Of a DNA stretch of 64,000 nt, positions 22,885 through 33,398 are shown one piece after another. Under the pieces are notes generated by a model. The model worked only from the letters and a program-made list of their open reading frames with translations. It was not told the origin of the DNA and did no database searches. The stretch lies in NCBI GenBank assembly GCA_029298735.1, contig JANSLP010000038.1, forward strand, positions 111,437 to 175,436, in the 5' to 3' direction. The position numbers and the translations under genes were made by a program. How positions within the stretch are numbered: the stretch's first letter is position 1; each line of letters starts with the position of its first letter. Source of the DNA: Ophiostoma sp. CBS 140.51. Taxonomy: Eukaryota; Ascomycota; Sordariomycetes; Ophiostomatales; Ophiostomataceae.

Positions 22885-25131
22885 ATGCTCATATCGCTGC
22901 CTCTGCTGTTCCTCGCGGCTACTGCTGCCGTCGAGGCCAGTCCGCTCGGACCCTTTGGCCTTCGCGAGCCTCTCCGACCCATCATGGAGCGCCGTGATGC
23001 TTTTGCCAACGGCACCGCTAGCACTTCCAGTGCGCCAGTTGTCCAGGACATTCCAACCGAGACCGACGGGCTCCCCAATATGTCGTCTTTTACGAAGACG
23101 GCCTCATTTGTCTCGACAACCAATCTGGGTGCACTGAAGAGTGACATCTCTTCCAGCATCCCGTCAAGTAGCCCACCATCGCCGGCATCGACTGAGAGGC
23201 CTGACATCCTGCCATCACCAACATCCCTTGAAGTTATTCCGGCAGGAAACAACACGGCCGAGACAGCCACACCGGCAGTGGCAGCTTCTTCAAGTTCGCT
23301 GCCGGTCTCGTCGACGACCACTGCTCCCTCGGACACGTCTCTCCCTGCTGTGGTTACTCCGTCTTTGAGTGCAACAGAGCCTTTCGGCGAGCCTGCGCAT
23401 TCTTCGCTGCCGGAGACAACTTCCGCATCAAACGGAACTGCTACAAACGGGACGGCACCTGTCGATGCCACCTCGCAGTCATCATTGCCACTGACAACCC
23501 CCGCGTCCAACTCGACAACAAACACGACGACGCCTATTGAGTCCACTTCTCAATCATCTCTGGCACAGACGACTTCTGCTTCAAACACGACTTCTACGAA
23601 CACGAAGGCACCTCCTGATATCTCGTCACAGTCGTCGCTTCCGCCGACGGTGACACCGCCACCGGCATCCAATATTACATCGAATGCCACGGTCCCTGCT
23701 GTCGATGTCTCGTCGACCTCAACGCCTGTTAGCTTGACCTCCAACCACACCTCTGCAGCGACATCGCTGCCGCAGTCATCCACTCCTGGCACCTCAACGA
23801 CATCGACGCCCAACAGCACAGTGACGGTTATTCCTGCGGCTGGTTCTGCTAAAAACGGCACATCAAACACGACCACGACCACGACCACGCCAGTCTCGTC
23901 TAAGACGTCGTCGCTGTCGTTGTCTTCGTCAGAGTCAGAGTCATCTACATCACCTGCTGCAACTACTAAGATATTGTCATCGACATCATCGTCTTCGTCG
24001 TTCACGTCTTCCTCGGCTCCCTTAAGCTTGGCGTCCTCCAAGTCGTCAGCGCTGCCGTCCTCGTCGACGACACTGCCTCCTACGACGTCTCTCCCAGCGA
24101 CAACGACTTCTCCTTCCACACACGTCACGCCTACCGGAGCAGTTGTCGCTGGAGTTCCGACAGACGCTTCGAAGACGGCCTCTCCTACGAGCTCCGCCGC
24201 AGCAAATGTCTTTGCCACCAACCTTGCACTCGCCAAGTCATACAATGCTGTCTTTGCCAACCTGACTGCCGATTCGCGCTGTTCGGCTAACCAAATTGCC
24301 TGCATCGGTGGTAATGTCATGAAATGCGACACCAGCTCAAGCACCTTTACCCAAATTGCGCCCTGCTCATCAGCCTTGGGTACGAGCTGCTTTGCTATGC
24401 CTGACCCGAGCCAATATGGCGTCGATATTGGCTGCGTTGACATCAAGACGGCCGAGTCGGTTCTGGGTATCACTGTGGCCACTTCAGCAGCCTCGACGAT
24501 GCCCTCGTCCTCGTCCTCATCAACCTCGACGAAGAGCTCGCCAACATCCTCTGCTGATACCACGGTGACCGAGACCGTCCCGCAGACGCAAACTATTTAC
24601 GTGACCCGGTCGACGGCCAAGACGCCCTCTGTTGCTGCTAGCCCGACCACCTTTGCGACGTTGACTACCAAGCCTGCAACCAAGTCTACGACCAAGTCAA
24701 GCAGATCTACCACATCTCAGGCCACGCCCCCTGTGCCCGCTTCATTGTCCGCTTCTTCTGCTAAAACGAGCGTTTTGCCGTCTCTGACAGGCCCGGTTGT
24801 AGTGTCGCCTGTGACCACGGTGTCACTTCTATTTACGCCTACTCCCTATACTGTGCTTGCTGGCGGTACGACTGCGGCGGCGGCAGCATCATCAGCAGTG
24901 CCATCGGGCGTATTTTTCAATACGGAGGCTCCGGCAGCAGCGGCGCCACCGGCCGTCACTGCCAACACTAATGTCAACACCAACACGCAGGCGACAGTCA
25001 CTATTATCCAGACGGTCAGCATCCACGATACTGTGACTGAGGTATCGACGACGACGGTGACGACTACGGCGACGACTACCAAAACTGAGGCGATCACCAC
25101 GTCAACACAGCGCGTGAACGTTATTGGTTAA
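22885..25131 (+). CDS. Secreted Ser/Thr-rich mucin-like protein with CBM19-like chitin-binding module
   Basis: A predicted extracellular or wall-associated protein of 748 residues. I start at 22885 because the ATG opens a clean signal peptide (MLISLPLLFLAATAAVEA); the frame is open 43 codons further upstream without adding anything like one. Residues 30 to about 445 are a low-complexity Ser/Thr/Pro stretch with many N-T/S sequons, suggesting heavy glycosylation. Residues 466-517 hold six cysteines spaced like carbohydrate-binding module family 19 (CSANQIAC, GGNVMKC, ALGTSCFAMP, IGC), a chitin-binding fold usually attached to fungal chitinases. No chitinase domain is present. The Thr-rich tail lacks the hydrophobic end expected of a GPI anchor. 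A wall-binding or chitin-masking role is inferred. Confidence 0.8.
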   Translation: MLISLPLLFLAATAAVEASPLGPFGLREPLRPIMERRDAFANGTASTSSAPVVQDIPTETDGLPNMSSFTKTASFVSTTNLGALKSDISSSIPSSSPPSPASTERPDILPSPTSLEVIPAGNNTAETATPAVAASSSSLPVSSTTTAPSDTSLPAVVTPSLSATEPFGEPAHSSLPETTSASNGTATNGTAPVDATSQSSLPLTTPASNSTTNTTTPIESTSQSSLAQTTSASNTTSTNTKAPPDISSQSSLPPTVTPPPASNITSNATVPAVDVSSTSTPVSLTSNHTSAATSLPQSSTPGTSTTSTPNSTVTVIPAAGSAKNGTSNTTTTTTTPVSSKTSSLSLSSSESESSTSPAATTKILSSTSSSSSFTSSSAPLSLASSKSSALPSSSTTLPPTTSLPATTTSPSTHVTPTGAVVAGVPTDASKTASPTSSAAANVFATNLALAKSYNAVFANLTADSRCSANQIACIGGNVMKCDTSSSTFTQIAPCSSALGTSCFAMPDPSQYGVDIGCVDIKTAESVLGITVATSAASTMPSSSSSSTSTKSSPTSSADTTVTETVPQTQTIYVTRSTAKTPSVAASPTTFATLTTKPATKSTTKSSRSTTSQATPPVPASLSASSAKTSVLPSLTGPVVVSPVTTVSLLFTPTPYTVLAGGTTAAAAASSAVPSGVFFNTEAPAAAAPPAVTANTNVNTNTQATVTIIQTVSIHDTVTEVSTTTVTTTATTTKTEAITTSTQRVNVIG

Positions 25132-26027
25132 TTGTGGTGGGATGCACTCTATTGTTTTGCTTTCTTTTCTTTGTCAACTCTTCCTTTTCCTTTGAATTCG
25201 TTATTTTGGAATATTTTCTTTTGGTCTTTGTACATGCTCTTCAATCTTTCTTGTCTGTGGGCTCTTTGTTTTTAAATATTGCTTGTCTTAATTTCTTGGT
25301 CTATTTACGGGTCTCCTTTGTCTCTTTATTTCCCTTAAAACTTGAAATCATAATTCTGCGTAGATTAGAAAACAAATCATTCAAATGAAAAGCCTTCTAA
25401 TTTTTTTCTTTGAGCAAGAACGATGCGCAAAACGTTTGGTTTTCCCTTCTGTATAATTTGGGGTGTCGTAAGTCAGATGCGCCTTCCTCAAGCGTTGTCG
25501 TGTAAGTCGCACCTTCTGTAGTTCCCTTGTGAGCCTTCCATTCACAGCGTGCAGCCCCTTCAAATCGAAAATAAACACGTGATGCTCCTCCTTAGCTCCT
25601 TCTTCACCAAGCAATGAAGTATCACGGCAGTCCCCCTTTCACGATCACCACATATTTTGCTCAACTTTCTCACCAAAACATCATCAGTTTTTTTGGTCTT
25701 TCCATCACCGCCCATCATCAGACGTATCTATTCCTTATCGATTATATGTGACTCTATCTCCGTTATGATATAAGTGGGTCTTTCCATCAGAACCAGCGCC
25801 AACCGCCCCCAAAACCCGACAGGCCAAAGGCGGTGGCTCGATTTGACCAGTGTTTTTGCCATTTTGGAGGCCGGCAGAAAAAAAACCTGGATCCAGCACC
25901 CCGAAAGATCTAGGCAGTTCGAAGCAGCTCCCACTCTGCATCCTACTGCAAATCTTTACACTCTGGCACCCATCACTTGGTATCTGCAACGTCTCTGACG
26001 TTCTATACCACACAGACTAACGCCACG
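25132..26027. other. Intergenic, about 0.9 kb
   Basis: This is the T-rich 3' flank of the mucin-like gene, then the promoter and leader of RRP6. No further gene is evident. Confidence 0.6.
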
Positions 26028-28649
26028 ATGGACTCTGACGAATTCAAGGCCCAGCAGCAAAAGATCCACGCTGCACTGGTCGCTGTCAATCGCACCGTGA
26101 ACGGCATTGCTTCCGAAGACCTCACCTTCCTCCGCACCGTCAACCCGTCTGTCGCCGGAGAGCTCGACGAACAGGCCGCACGCCTGCTCCGCCTCTCCAA
26201 TGGCCTCCTCAAGTCGGCTGCTGGCGCCACTGGAAAACGCGCCCCGCCTCAGCTCGACGACGCCGACGATGTCGACCTCAACTGGCGCGGCGTTGTCGAC
26301 GTGATTGACGCCCTGCTCGAAAAAGCCGACACCACCCTCGACGAATACACGGGCCTCCTCAAGCGCAAGGACGCCCCCACCACCGAAGGCGGCCCCGACT
26401 CCAAGAAACCCAAGCAGCAAGGACCCGGAGCGACCGGCGCCCCGGGCGCAAGCACCGACCGTCTCGACTGGAACATCCGCCGCGCCAACATTGCCAAGCC
26501 CCAAGAGCTTTTCGAACACAAGCCCAACAATTTTGACCTGGGTCCCTGGCAGCCGATTCTCACAAAGAAGCCGCACGCAATCGTTCCACTCGAGGACAGT
26601 ATGGTCACCTTTATCGACGATTTTGACCAGGTCCAGTTCCAGCACCCCTACGAAACCGAGATCAACCAACTACAATACCCCGAGGCCGTCTACAAAGCCG
26701 CCGAGCCTATCCCCTACCAGCCCGTCGAAACCACGTCTGCCATTTGGGTTGACACGTTCGAGGGCGTGGAGGCTATGCTTGCGGAGCTGCGTGAGGCCGA
26801 CGTGATCGCGGTCGATCTGGAACACCACGACTTTCGCACCTACATTGGTCTGCTGTCACTCATGCAGATCAGCACCCGCGACAAGGACTGGATTGTCGAC
26901 ACTCTGCAGCCCTGGCGCCACCGCCTCGAGATTCTCAACGAAGTCTTTGCCGACCCCACCAAGCTCAAGGTTTTCCACGGCGCCAACAGTGACATTGTGT
27001 GGCTGCAGCGCGACCTGGGCCTATACATTGTTGGTCTGTTCGACACCTACTTTGCTTGCGACTGCCTCGAGTACAGCAAGCGGAGTTTGGCTTTCCTGCT
27101 GGAGCGCTTCGTCAACTTTGACGCCGACAAAAAGTACCAGATGGCCGACTGGCGCATCCGCCCGCTTCCGGAAGAGATGCTCTACTACGCCCGCTCCGAT
27201 ACCCACTACCTTCTCTACATCTACGACATGGTTCGCAACGAGCTGGCCATCAAGTCCGACCGCACCAACCCTAACAAGGATCTGACCACCTACGTCTTGA
27301 ACAAGTCCAAGGAAGTGTCTCTTTCCCGCCACGAGGCTCTGCTTTGTGACCCAGAGACAGGCATGGGTACTCGTGGCTGGCTCAACAACCTTGTCAAGAC
27401 ATATACCCTGTTGAGCGGCGAGCAGTTTGCCGTTTACCGGGCGCTCTACCAATGGCGCGATGATCTTGCGCGCCGCCTAGACGAGAGCCCCGGCTTCCTT
27501 ATGCCTGTACGCGTGCTGTCCGACATTGCCCGCATCCTCCCGCCGGATCGGAAAGCTCTGCTGAGCTTGCTGCACAATACGGCCCGCGTCACCAAGTCGT
27601 CCATGAACGAGCTCTTTACCCTCATACAGGATGCCCAGGCACGCGGTGCGACAGGACCGACATCCGTTGAGTTCCTGCGCTCCGACAAGGTCAGCTCGCT
27701 CGTCAAGACGAACAAGCACCTCAACTTTTCTGCTGCACACTCGGCAGCCGCGGCGGCTGGTGCGGCACCAGAAAAACCCAAGAACGCAGAGCCCCTACCC
27801 GATGTCACAGAACTGCGGAGCACCTTCTCGCAGCTCTGGGGCAAGACGCCCATTGGCGGCAAGAAGGTAGGAGGCGCTGGCGGCGAGGAGGTCGGCGGTG
27901 GTGTACCAATCGAAGCGCCATGGTTTGTCCAGGCTGCTATCTCTGGTCCTACACCGAGCCCGGCATCAGCAGCAGCAGCTCCTGCAACTTCCACTGCCGC
28001 CGCCAAGCCGGTGCCATCAGAAGACTACATTGAGTTCCTGTCACCAGCTCAGAAGACCCAGGCATCACAACCACCCGCAACACCTGCTGAGCCAGCAACA
28101 CCGTCAGCGGCAGCGAAGACAGAAGTGAAGGAAGAGAAGAAGGAGCACAATGGCGATGAGGAAGAGGCAGAGGAGGAAGGTGCCTTCACACTGAAGTGGG
28201 GCAAGAAGGGCGGCAAGGCTACGGCGGAGGGCAACGAAAAGATTTTGTCCGAAGCCCAGAAGCAGAAGAAGCTGAGCAAAAAGGAGAGAAAGGAGGCACG
28301 GAGAGCGGCGAAACGCAGCAAGTCCGAGTCGGCTGGCTCTGGTCTCGAGACTGGCACCGGCGGCGAGGAGGGTGCGACCACACAGACGTCCGATAGTGAT
28401 GGCGGTGGTGCCCCCATCAACGCAGAAGACGGTGATGGTGACGAGAACAATGCCGACTTTGTGCCATTCAACTACGACACGGCCGGTTCGGTGCTGCACC
28501 CGAAGAAGGCGGCTGTCGACAAGAAACTGCCGGGCAAGGGCAAGAAGGTGTTCAACCCATACGGTAGTAAGGGCGACGATGACGGACCTAAAGCGGCGCG
28601 GCGGATGCACTTTGAGAAGATGGGCAAGACGGGGACCTTCAAGAAGTGA
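26028..28649 (+). CDS. RRP6: Exosome complex 3'-5' exoribonuclease Rrp6
   Basis: The nuclear exosome catalytic subunit (EXOSC10 family), which trims rRNA and snoRNA precursors and degrades faulty nuclear RNAs. It is a single exon of 873 residues when started at the ATG at 26028 (context CCACG). An in-frame ATG at 25977 adds 17 unremarkable residues. The N-terminal 120 residues match the region that binds the Rrp47/Lrp1 cofactor. The DEDDy nuclease motifs are intact: D263 and E265 in AVDLEHHDFRTY, D322 in GANSDIVWLQRDLG, and Y387 and D391 in YARSDTHYLLYIYD. An HRDC domain follows, roughly 445-530. The last 250 residues are acidic and Lys-rich and probably bind the exosome core and reach the nucleus. 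The family assignment is secure. Confidence 0.95.
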   Translation: MDSDEFKAQQQKIHAALVAVNRTVNGIASEDLTFLRTVNPSVAGELDEQAARLLRLSNGLLKSAAGATGKRAPPQLDDADDVDLNWRGVVDVIDALLEKADTTLDEYTGLLKRKDAPTTEGGPDSKKPKQQGPGATGAPGASTDRLDWNIRRANIAKPQELFEHKPNNFDLGPWQPILTKKPHAIVPLEDSMVTFIDDFDQVQFQHPYETEINQLQYPEAVYKAAEPIPYQPVETTSAIWVDTFEGVEAMLAELREADVIAVDLEHHDFRTYIGLLSLMQISTRDKDWIVDTLQPWRHRLEILNEVFADPTKLKVFHGANSDIVWLQRDLGLYIVGLFDTYFACDCLEYSKRSLAFLLERFVNFDADKKYQMADWRIRPLPEEMLYYARSDTHYLLYIYDMVRNELAIKSDRTNPNKDLTTYVLNKSKEVSLSRHEALLCDPETGMGTRGWLNNLVKTYTLLSGEQFAVYRALYQWRDDLARRLDESPGFLMPVRVLSDIARILPPDRKALLSLLHNTARVTKSSMNELFTLIQDAQARGATGPTSVEFLRSDKVSSLVKTNKHLNFSAAHSAAAAAGAAPEKPKNAEPLPDVTELRSTFSQLWGKTPIGGKKVGGAGGEEVGGGVPIEAPWFVQAAISGPTPSPASAAAAPATSTAAAKPVPSEDYIEFLSPAQKTQASQPPATPAEPATPSAAAKTEVKEEKKEHNGDEEEAEEEGAFTLKWGKKGGKATAEGNEKILSEAQKQKKLSKKERKEARRAAKRSKSESAGSGLETGTGGEEGATTQTSDSDGGGAPINAEDGDGDENNADFVPFNYDTAGSVLHPKKAAVDKKLPGKGKKVFNPYGSKGDDDGPKAARRMHFEKMGKTGTFKK

Positions 28650-29316
28650 AGAAGGGGATGAAGCCGTTTTAACAAAAATGGAGAGGTTGGAGAAGGTCCT
28701 TCCTCGGGGTTTACTCTGTGTTCTTGCTTTCTGTGTTCTTACGTCTGTTTTGTTTTCTCAATTTGGCATCTGTTAGGCGTTCCGCTGGAGTTTTTCTTTA
28801 CATTTGTTTTCTTGTTTTCTTTTCCTTTGTACATTTGTTCTCTTGTTCTCTTCTTTTCTGTTTCCGTGGCTTTGGCTATGTAGATAGGTATACCTTTTTC
28901 TTTCTAGACAATGCACTTTGATGCGCGATCCCGGGTTCAGTCACGGGCGGCATTTGTACTTGATCACCTAATAATTGCTAATATTTATATCCCGTGAAGT
29001 AATCGAGTGAAAATAAATATGGACCTCGTAGAGTGAAAATGATTATATCGCTGTTGACATGACGTAGATGAACGGATATAGCGATATTGACATAAGCCGT
29101 CTTGATATCTGTCACGCTCCACTAAATTGAACACCTAAGCTCACTGAAGTGGACAACTGACAGCTCCCTGAGAGCTCCTGCCACATGCCATTAACAACGA
29201 CAACGAAAAGACGACAACACATTTATGATCCTCCTTTTGATCACCCTCTACGATACTCTGCCTTTCCACTGATAGCGCACCATCCCCAGCATGGTACAGC
29301 TCCACGTGCGCTCAAG
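28650..29316. other. Intergenic, about 0.67 kb
   Basis: Between two plus-strand genes, with T-rich 3' flank up to about 28920 and AT-rich sequence near 28970-29110. It must hold the promoter of the TIP20-like gene. No RNA gene is recognisable. Confidence 0.6.
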
Positions 29317-32019
29317 ATGACGACAGCAGCCTCTTCGGACGACCCGCTGGTCGTCTTTCCCTTTGGCGAGCCCGACCCCCGCCTCGAAGATTATCTCGAC
29401 GACAAACTACAGTCCACTGCCGACCTCGACACACTTGATGCGCTGCTTCAGGGCGTCAACCTGCAGCACGAGCAGCTGCAGAACCAGCTCGACGATGCGG
29501 CGCGTGCACTAGATGAAGCCCGCGGTGCGGCGACGACACAACGAAACGCTCTGCAGGCAGCCTTGACCGAATTTGATGGTCTCGAAGACGACATTACGCG
29601 CCGACTGGCTGTGGCAAATGCAGAAAACGCGGCACCCGAGGCGGTTGTGCAGCGGCTGACAGCGCCGATGGAGCATCTCCAGCGCGTGACTCTGGCACAC
29701 GACTATCTGGTGCTGCTGCAAGACGTCGGCCAGCTGGCAGACGCTGCTCGCGCTGCACTTCCCGACCGGCCCAAGGACGCACTGGCACCATACACACGAA
29801 TTAGGAGATTGGCGACACGATTGGTAGAGCTGCAAGGGGCTGCGGCCGATACGGGTGCGCCGGCTGCGCATCTGGTGGCCCATGTTGGCGCCGTGGCCGA
29901 TGGACTGTGGAAGGAGATGAACGAGACGATGCGCAACGACTTTTCAACGTTACTCGAGCAGCGCGGCTGGCCAGCCGGTGTGGACGCGGCCGTACCGGCA
30001 GACGAAACGTGGCGGGATGGATTCGGCAAGCTGGTTGACCTACAAGTGCCCGAGATATTGGAGCGGTCGACTGCGGCTGCTTCGTTCACTTCGTCTACCT
30101 ACAGCGAACCTATCCCTCTTTTGCCCATCGACGTCATGGCCCAGATTTTCGTCAAAGAGTTCCGGTACCACTTCTTAACCGAGGGCCGTCGAACCAGCGA
30201 GCCGCGGCAGATTGGCGATGTGTGTTTCCCCTGGTTTTTGGAACGCGTCGAGACATGGTCCGATTTTTTGAGAGCGAGCTTTGCAGACCTGCTGGCGGAC
30301 CGGTTTGAAGGCACGAGCGCCGAGGATAAGATGGCCTACATTGACCCGGTGTGCGCCTTGGTGGCTGCTCTGCTGCCAGTGATGCGCGAAAAGGTGCAGC
30401 AGACGGTTGTCTATGCTGTGGACCAGTTACATCAGCAAAGACAGCAACAAGAACAGCAGCAGCAAGGAAGCGGCATCCCAGCATCTGTGCCGGCACCATT
30501 GACGACGCCGACGTTCCTGGGCAGCCTGAATGTGCAGCTGCTTGCGTTTGATGAAGAACTGCGGACACGGTTCGGCTACGATGGTGGACTGGGCACATAT
30601 TCTCCGACAGCATATTCAGCGTCAACAGCGAGATATTGGCCCGGCCTGGCAGGCGAACCCGGCGGCGTGCTAGACCAGCACTTCCCACTGTGGCTGCAGG
30701 CCGAGAAGGAGTACGCCCTGTCTCGATATCGCGAGATTGTCGACGGCACGTCGCAGGCTGCGCAGGATGCCCGCGCCACGATCGACTACGACTATAGCGG
30801 TGCCGGTCGTACAAAACCGACACTGGCCGCCGTGCACGTCGTCGATTTGTTGCGCTCTGTGTCCGGCCAGTACCGCCACCTCCGCAAGTTCAACCACCGC
30901 TTGCGATTCCTGATTGATATTCAAATCACACTCTTGGACGCCTACGACGACCGTCTGCGCGGCTCGCTCGAGACGTATGCATCCATGACGTCGGCCGTTG
31001 GCCGCACGCTGCACGGCGTCACAAAGGAACAGCTGGCGACGCTCGAGGGCACGGGTGGGCTTGAAGCGCTGTGCCGTGTGTTTGGTAGTGCCGACCACTT
31101 GATCAACACGCTGCGCGAGTGGGCCAACGAAGAGTTTTTCGTGACGCTGTACGATGAGCTGGAGACGCGGTCTAAAAAGGCCGAGCAAGCGGAAAGTGCC
31201 GGTACGGGAAATGGGCAACTGGGAGGCGGGTTGAGTGTCAATAACGTACGCGAGCGCACATCGTCATCTGCGGCTGATGGCAGCGCTCACAAGGCCCATG
31301 GTGACGGCAACATGGACGAGGACAACCTGTTTGATGGGACCATCCAGGCGTTTAAGCAGCGCCGGAAGGCCGCGCAAGAATTTCTCGTGTCAACACTGGC
31401 CGACTCACACCGCAAGGCGTTCCGGCCGTACGTTTTGCGGACACAATGGACGACAGTGGCCGGTAATGGCCGTGGAAGTGTCGACGAGAGTAGCGATGCC
31501 TCCGCCGCCAACGATAGTGGTGCCGTCGTTTCACCGTCTGACCTGGCCATCACACCCGAGCTCGACGAGCCGCTGCGCATCATTCGGCGTAACCTCGAGT
31601 TTTTGACGCGTGCCATAGGAACAGCACCGCTCCGTCGTGTCGTCCGTGGCGCGCTCGAGAAGCTGCAGGACCATTTGTGGGGCGATGTGCTCATGGCCAA
31701 CAAGTTCACGACGCTGGGCGCTGCGCAGTTTGCGCGTGACATTTCGGCTGTGGCGTCGACGGTTGAACGCCTGGTGCCTCTGGGCTCAACGGCGCTCGAG
31801 GGTCTGCGTGAGGGTGTGACCCTTTTAAATCTGCCCGTCTCAGTGCCCACAGATGCCAGTAAGGAGGGCGGTACATCCATCACTCTCCAGGAGGCTAATG
31901 ACCGTATATTTGTGGACAACGCTGAGGCCAAGAAGCTGTTGCAGGAGCTGCAGTTGACGACGTTGACGCCGCCAACGGGACGGAATATTATCCAGCGGCG
32001 GATCGAGAGCAGTGGTTAA
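29317..32019 (+). CDS. TIP20: RINT1/TIP20-family vesicle-tethering protein (Dsl1 complex)
   Basis: A member of the RINT-1/Tip20 family, a Dsl1-complex subunit that tethers Golgi-derived COPI vesicles at the endoplasmic reticulum. I start at the ATG at 29317 (MTTAASSDDPL), giving 900 residues; the frame is open 44 codons upstream but that part looks like leader. An N-terminal coiled coil covers roughly residues 30-85. The all-helical RINT1/TIP1 domain fills most of the rest, with family-like segments such as FPWFLERVETWSDFLRASF and the DQHFPLWLQAEKEYALSRY region. A Gln-rich stretch near residues 370-385 and a Ser/Gly/Asp-rich loop around 31180-31330 are insertions. COG3, a tether of the same broad structural class, lies about 2.5 kb downstream on the other strand. 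Confidence 0.85.
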   Translation: MTTAASSDDPLVVFPFGEPDPRLEDYLDDKLQSTADLDTLDALLQGVNLQHEQLQNQLDDAARALDEARGAATTQRNALQAALTEFDGLEDDITRRLAVANAENAAPEAVVQRLTAPMEHLQRVTLAHDYLVLLQDVGQLADAARAALPDRPKDALAPYTRIRRLATRLVELQGAAADTGAPAAHLVAHVGAVADGLWKEMNETMRNDFSTLLEQRGWPAGVDAAVPADETWRDGFGKLVDLQVPEILERSTAAASFTSSTYSEPIPLLPIDVMAQIFVKEFRYHFLTEGRRTSEPRQIGDVCFPWFLERVETWSDFLRASFADLLADRFEGTSAEDKMAYIDPVCALVAALLPVMREKVQQTVVYAVDQLHQQRQQQEQQQQGSGIPASVPAPLTTPTFLGSLNVQLLAFDEELRTRFGYDGGLGTYSPTAYSASTARYWPGLAGEPGGVLDQHFPLWLQAEKEYALSRYREIVDGTSQAAQDARATIDYDYSGAGRTKPTLAAVHVVDLLRSVSGQYRHLRKFNHRLRFLIDIQITLLDAYDDRLRGSLETYASMTSAVGRTLHGVTKEQLATLEGTGGLEALCRVFGSADHLINTLREWANEEFFVTLYDELETRSKKAEQAESAGTGNGQLGGGLSVNNVRERTSSSAADGSAHKAHGDGNMDEDNLFDGTIQAFKQRRKAAQEFLVSTLADSHRKAFRPYVLRTQWTTVAGNGRGSVDESSDASAANDSGAVVSPSDLAITPELDEPLRIIRRNLEFLTRAIGTAPLRRVVRGALEKLQDHLWGDVLMANKFTTLGAAQFARDISAVASTVERLVPLGSTALEGLREGVTLLNLPVSVPTDASKEGGTSITLQEANDRIFVDNAEAKKLLQELQLTTLTPPTGRNIIQRRIESSG

Positions 32020-32407
32020 GGAAAGGAATTGGATAGCGTTATGATTTGTATACCATTTCTATTATTTATTTATTTAAATAGTTGTTCTTGCGTTGAAGCT
32101 GTAATTATAGAATGGGCTGGCAGGGTAAAGGACTTTTGGTATGCCTAAACACGAGAAAATGCGTCAAAAAATAGCACAGATATCCCAATGAAACGGAAAG
32201 GAAATGAAAAGAACATGAAATAAAACAAAATGAAAACAGAATGCCAAATAGCAAAACGCAATCCAGCGTCGTCAAGTGAAGCACACCCGGGCCAGGCCGA
32301 TTACCCGGCCCTCTTACTTTTGCCGTATCCATAAACAAGTGTGTTGAAATTCTATATGCTGTCCCCGGCCGCCGCTGTCGTTCATCAAAACTCTTTACGC
32401 CCCCCCC
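32020..32407. other. Convergent 3' intergenic region, about 0.39 kb
   Basis: The TIP20-like and carrier genes converge here. AT-rich stretches near 32050-32090 probably serve 3'-end formation. A run of nine C's sits at 32401-32409, overlapping the stop codon of the carrier gene. No gene is seen. Confidence 0.6.
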
Positions 32408-33398
32408 CTAGTTGATCGCCCGCATCGTGGCCTCGACCACGGCGAAGGTACCCGCGCTCACGGGCATGGCACGCAGCAGCGTCGGCGCCAGACCGCGCCA
32501 GAAACCGCGCGCGCCCTCCGTCTTGAACGTCTGCGCCACACAGTCTCTCAAGCTCTTGTAGCGCTGGTCCTCGGGCCGCAGCGCATCCGTCTGCATCTTG
32601 CTCTTGATCACGTCAAAGGGGTACGACGCCAGCCACAGCGCCTCGCCTGCGAGACCACCATAGAACGCCACCTTGTACTGCGGCACCTCTTTGCGGTCGA
32701 TCTTGTTGCGCGCCGCGTCCGCATTCATGAGGTATTCAAACGTCGTGAACCACATGCCGTAGGCCTGGGCCTCACGCAGGATCGTCACATACTGGCCGCG
32801 ATACAGGCCGCGCGCGACACCGCCGCCCTGCGTGATGAGCTGGCGGACACAGTCCATAGGGCCCTTGTAGAGACGCTTGGCCGGGTCGTGGGGTTGAGTC
32901 TGGAGGCGGATACGGACGTGCTCAATGGGGCCCGACAGAACCGAGTTGGCGATACCGGCGAACGCACCGGCGGCGTAGTACTGGCCATAGGACAGATCGA
33001 TCTTGTGGGCGGGGCCGGCGAGGTTGCGGGCCTCGAACCAGCGACGAGCCTGGTGGAAGGCACCGAACTGGACCGAGACACAGGCACCGATGCCGAGGAG
33101 AGGCGTCAGAGTACCCTTGTAAAAAGCGAGAGGACCCTCAGTCTTCCAGATGGCCTTGGCGGCGGCGAGGGCGTTGGGGTAGGCGGTCGTGGTCTGGAGA
33201 CGGACTTTCACGATATCAAACGGCTGGCCTGGAGGGAGAATGTCCGTTAACAATGCTGTCAGACAGCCATCACTGACCTCGAGCGAAGCGAGGAAAGAAA
33301 CACATACCGAGGAGAACCTGGGCAACACCGCCTGCAGCACCAGCAAAGAGATCCTTGGCCGTCTGCAGGCTGCCGCCTTCTTGCGCCTCTTCAGACAT
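32408..33398 (-). CDS. YMC1: Mitochondrial carrier protein, YMC1/YMC2 type
   Basis: An inner-membrane metabolite carrier of the SLC25 family, closest by eye to yeast Ymc1/Ymc2, which are linked to glycine or amino-acid transport. There are two exons, 33308-33398 and 32408-33228, joined across a 79-base intron with a GTATGT donor and CTCCAG acceptor, giving 303 residues. The join restores the first carrier signature, G-QPFDIVKVRLQ, with the Gly codon split by the intron. The other two repeats carry GPIEHVRIRLQTQ and YPFDVIKSKMQ. The N terminus is the short soluble MSEEAQEGGSLQTAKDLFAG segment with no cleavable presequence, normal for this family. Three repeats of about 95 residues give six membrane helices. 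The exact substrate cannot be read from the sequence. Confidence 0.88.

Noticed and set aside
23550..24563. 337-codon minus-strand frame antisense to the mucin-like gene
   Set aside because: The acidic Val/Asp/Glu repeats are the reverse reading of Ser/Thr codons. It is a shadow of the real gene.
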